Shown: piece by piece, positions 6,203-6,685 of the stretch
Position numbering within the stretch: position 1 is the stretch's first letter
How the letters are laid out: each line of letters starts with the position of its first letter
Assembly: GCA_031411335.1 (NCBI GenBank)
Contig: JANOAX010000192.1
Span: 1 to 6,685 of the forward strand
Direction: 5' to 3'
Origin: JAJTFW01 sp031411335
Lineage (GTDB): Bacteria; Bacteroidota; Bacteroidia; AKYH767-A; OLB10
DNA: 6,685 nucleotides
The notes under the pieces: generated by a model
Database searches by the model: none
Told to the model about the DNA's origin: nothing
What the model saw: only the letters and a program-made list of their open reading frames with translations
Program-made: the position numbers and the translations under genes

Positions 6203-6685
6203 ATGAAGATAAACCTTACTGCTCGCATATTTATTGGCATGCTACTCGGTATTCTGGTTGGTTATATATACCGCGAGATTTACCCCGATCCTGCTGATTT
6301 TAACAAGTTTGCCGATAATATTCAGATCCTGAGCGATATATTTCTGCGCTTAATCAAGATGATTATTGCTCCGTTGGTATTCAGTACACTAGTGTATGGA
6401 ATTGCGAAGGTGGGCGATTTTAAGAGTGTTGGACGTATTGGAATCAAGACCCTTCTTTATTTCCAAGGTGCTACCATTTTAGCTTTGAGTTTAGGATTAG
6501 TATTAGTTAATATTTTCGAGCCCGGATTAGTGATGCATTTGCCTCTTCCTGCTGAGGAATTAAGCGAAGGATTAAGTAAAGGTGCTCCTTCTTTTCGAGA
6601 ATTCATTACCCATGTAATTCCCAAAAGTGTGATTGAGGCGATGGCCAATAATGAGATATTGCCCATTGTTGTTTTCTCTATTTTC
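6203..6685 (+). CDS. Dicarboxylate/amino acid:cation symporter (DAACS family), N-terminal part
   Basis: This is an inner-membrane secondary transporter of the GltP/DctA/GltPh type, which takes up glutamate, aspartate or C4-dicarboxylates with protons or sodium. Only the first 161 codons are present and the frame is open to the window end. Visible are membrane segment 1 (about 6-24, LTARIFIGMLLGILVGYIY) and segment 2 with the family-typical FLRLIKMIIAPLVFSTLVYGIA (47-68). Segment 3 is at about 80-104, and the conserved HVIPKSVIEAMANNEILPIVVFSIF (137-161) leads into segment 4. The substrate-binding hairpins HP1 and HP2 and the NMDGT region lie beyond the window, so substrate and coupling ion cannot be judged. 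The ATG at 6203 is the only plausible start: the in-frame stop at 6155-6157 lies upstream with no other ATG between. The gene is divergent from valS and belongs to a separate unit. Confidence 0.93.
   Translation, partial: MKINLTARIFIGMLLGILVGYIYREIYPDPADFNKFADNIQILSDIFLRLIKMIIAPLVFSTLVYGIAKVGDFKSVGRIGIKTLLYFQGATILALSLGLVLVNIFEPGLVMHLPLPAEELSEGLSKGAPSFREFITHVIPKSVIEAMANNEILPIVVFSIF

Noticed and set aside
6457..6666. 69-codon minus-strand open frame near the window end
   Set aside because: It lies antisense to the symporter, whose plus-strand reading frame is open throughout and carries strong family motifs.

Overview
The window looks like ordinary chromosomal DNA from a member of the Bacteroidota, probably an uncultured or environmental lineage. 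Three things point there. The intergenic regions carry perfect matches to the Bacteroidota -7 promoter box TAnnTTTG. No clear Shine-Dalgarno sequence was noticed ahead of the starts. The proteins also have the texture of that phylum: HELQTP in the kinase, DTWFSSWLWP in the valyl-tRNA synthetase, and a class III aminotransferase of the type usually labelled 'aspartate aminotransferase family'. The assignment comes from memory of these families, not from a search.

Layout: positions 1-69 are non-coding and hold two short heptamer tandem arrays, the second split by a 16-bp perfect palindrome. Four genes then run on the minus strand. In order of transcription they are valS (6088-3410), a class III PLP aminotransferase (3413-2211), an OmpR-type response regulator (2098-1424) and a sensor histidine kinase (1386-70, or from a TTG at 1419). 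A fifth gene, the first 161 codons of a dicarboxylate/amino acid:cation symporter, starts on the plus strand at 6203 and runs off the window end.

valS and the aminotransferase overlap by 4 bases (ATGA), so they almost certainly share an mRNA and may be translationally coupled. The response regulator and kinase form a second unit, with their own promoter-like box in the 112-base gap behind the aminotransferase. No obvious terminator sits in that gap, so read-through from valS is possible. valS and the symporter are divergent across a 114-base region with one promoter-like box for each direction.

I found no mobile element, CRISPR array, RNA gene or defence system, and nothing that amounts to a new biological system. 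The most curious non-coding signal is the interrupted heptamer array next to the kinase stop codon. The most testable functional question is why an aminotransferase of unknown substrate is coupled to valS.
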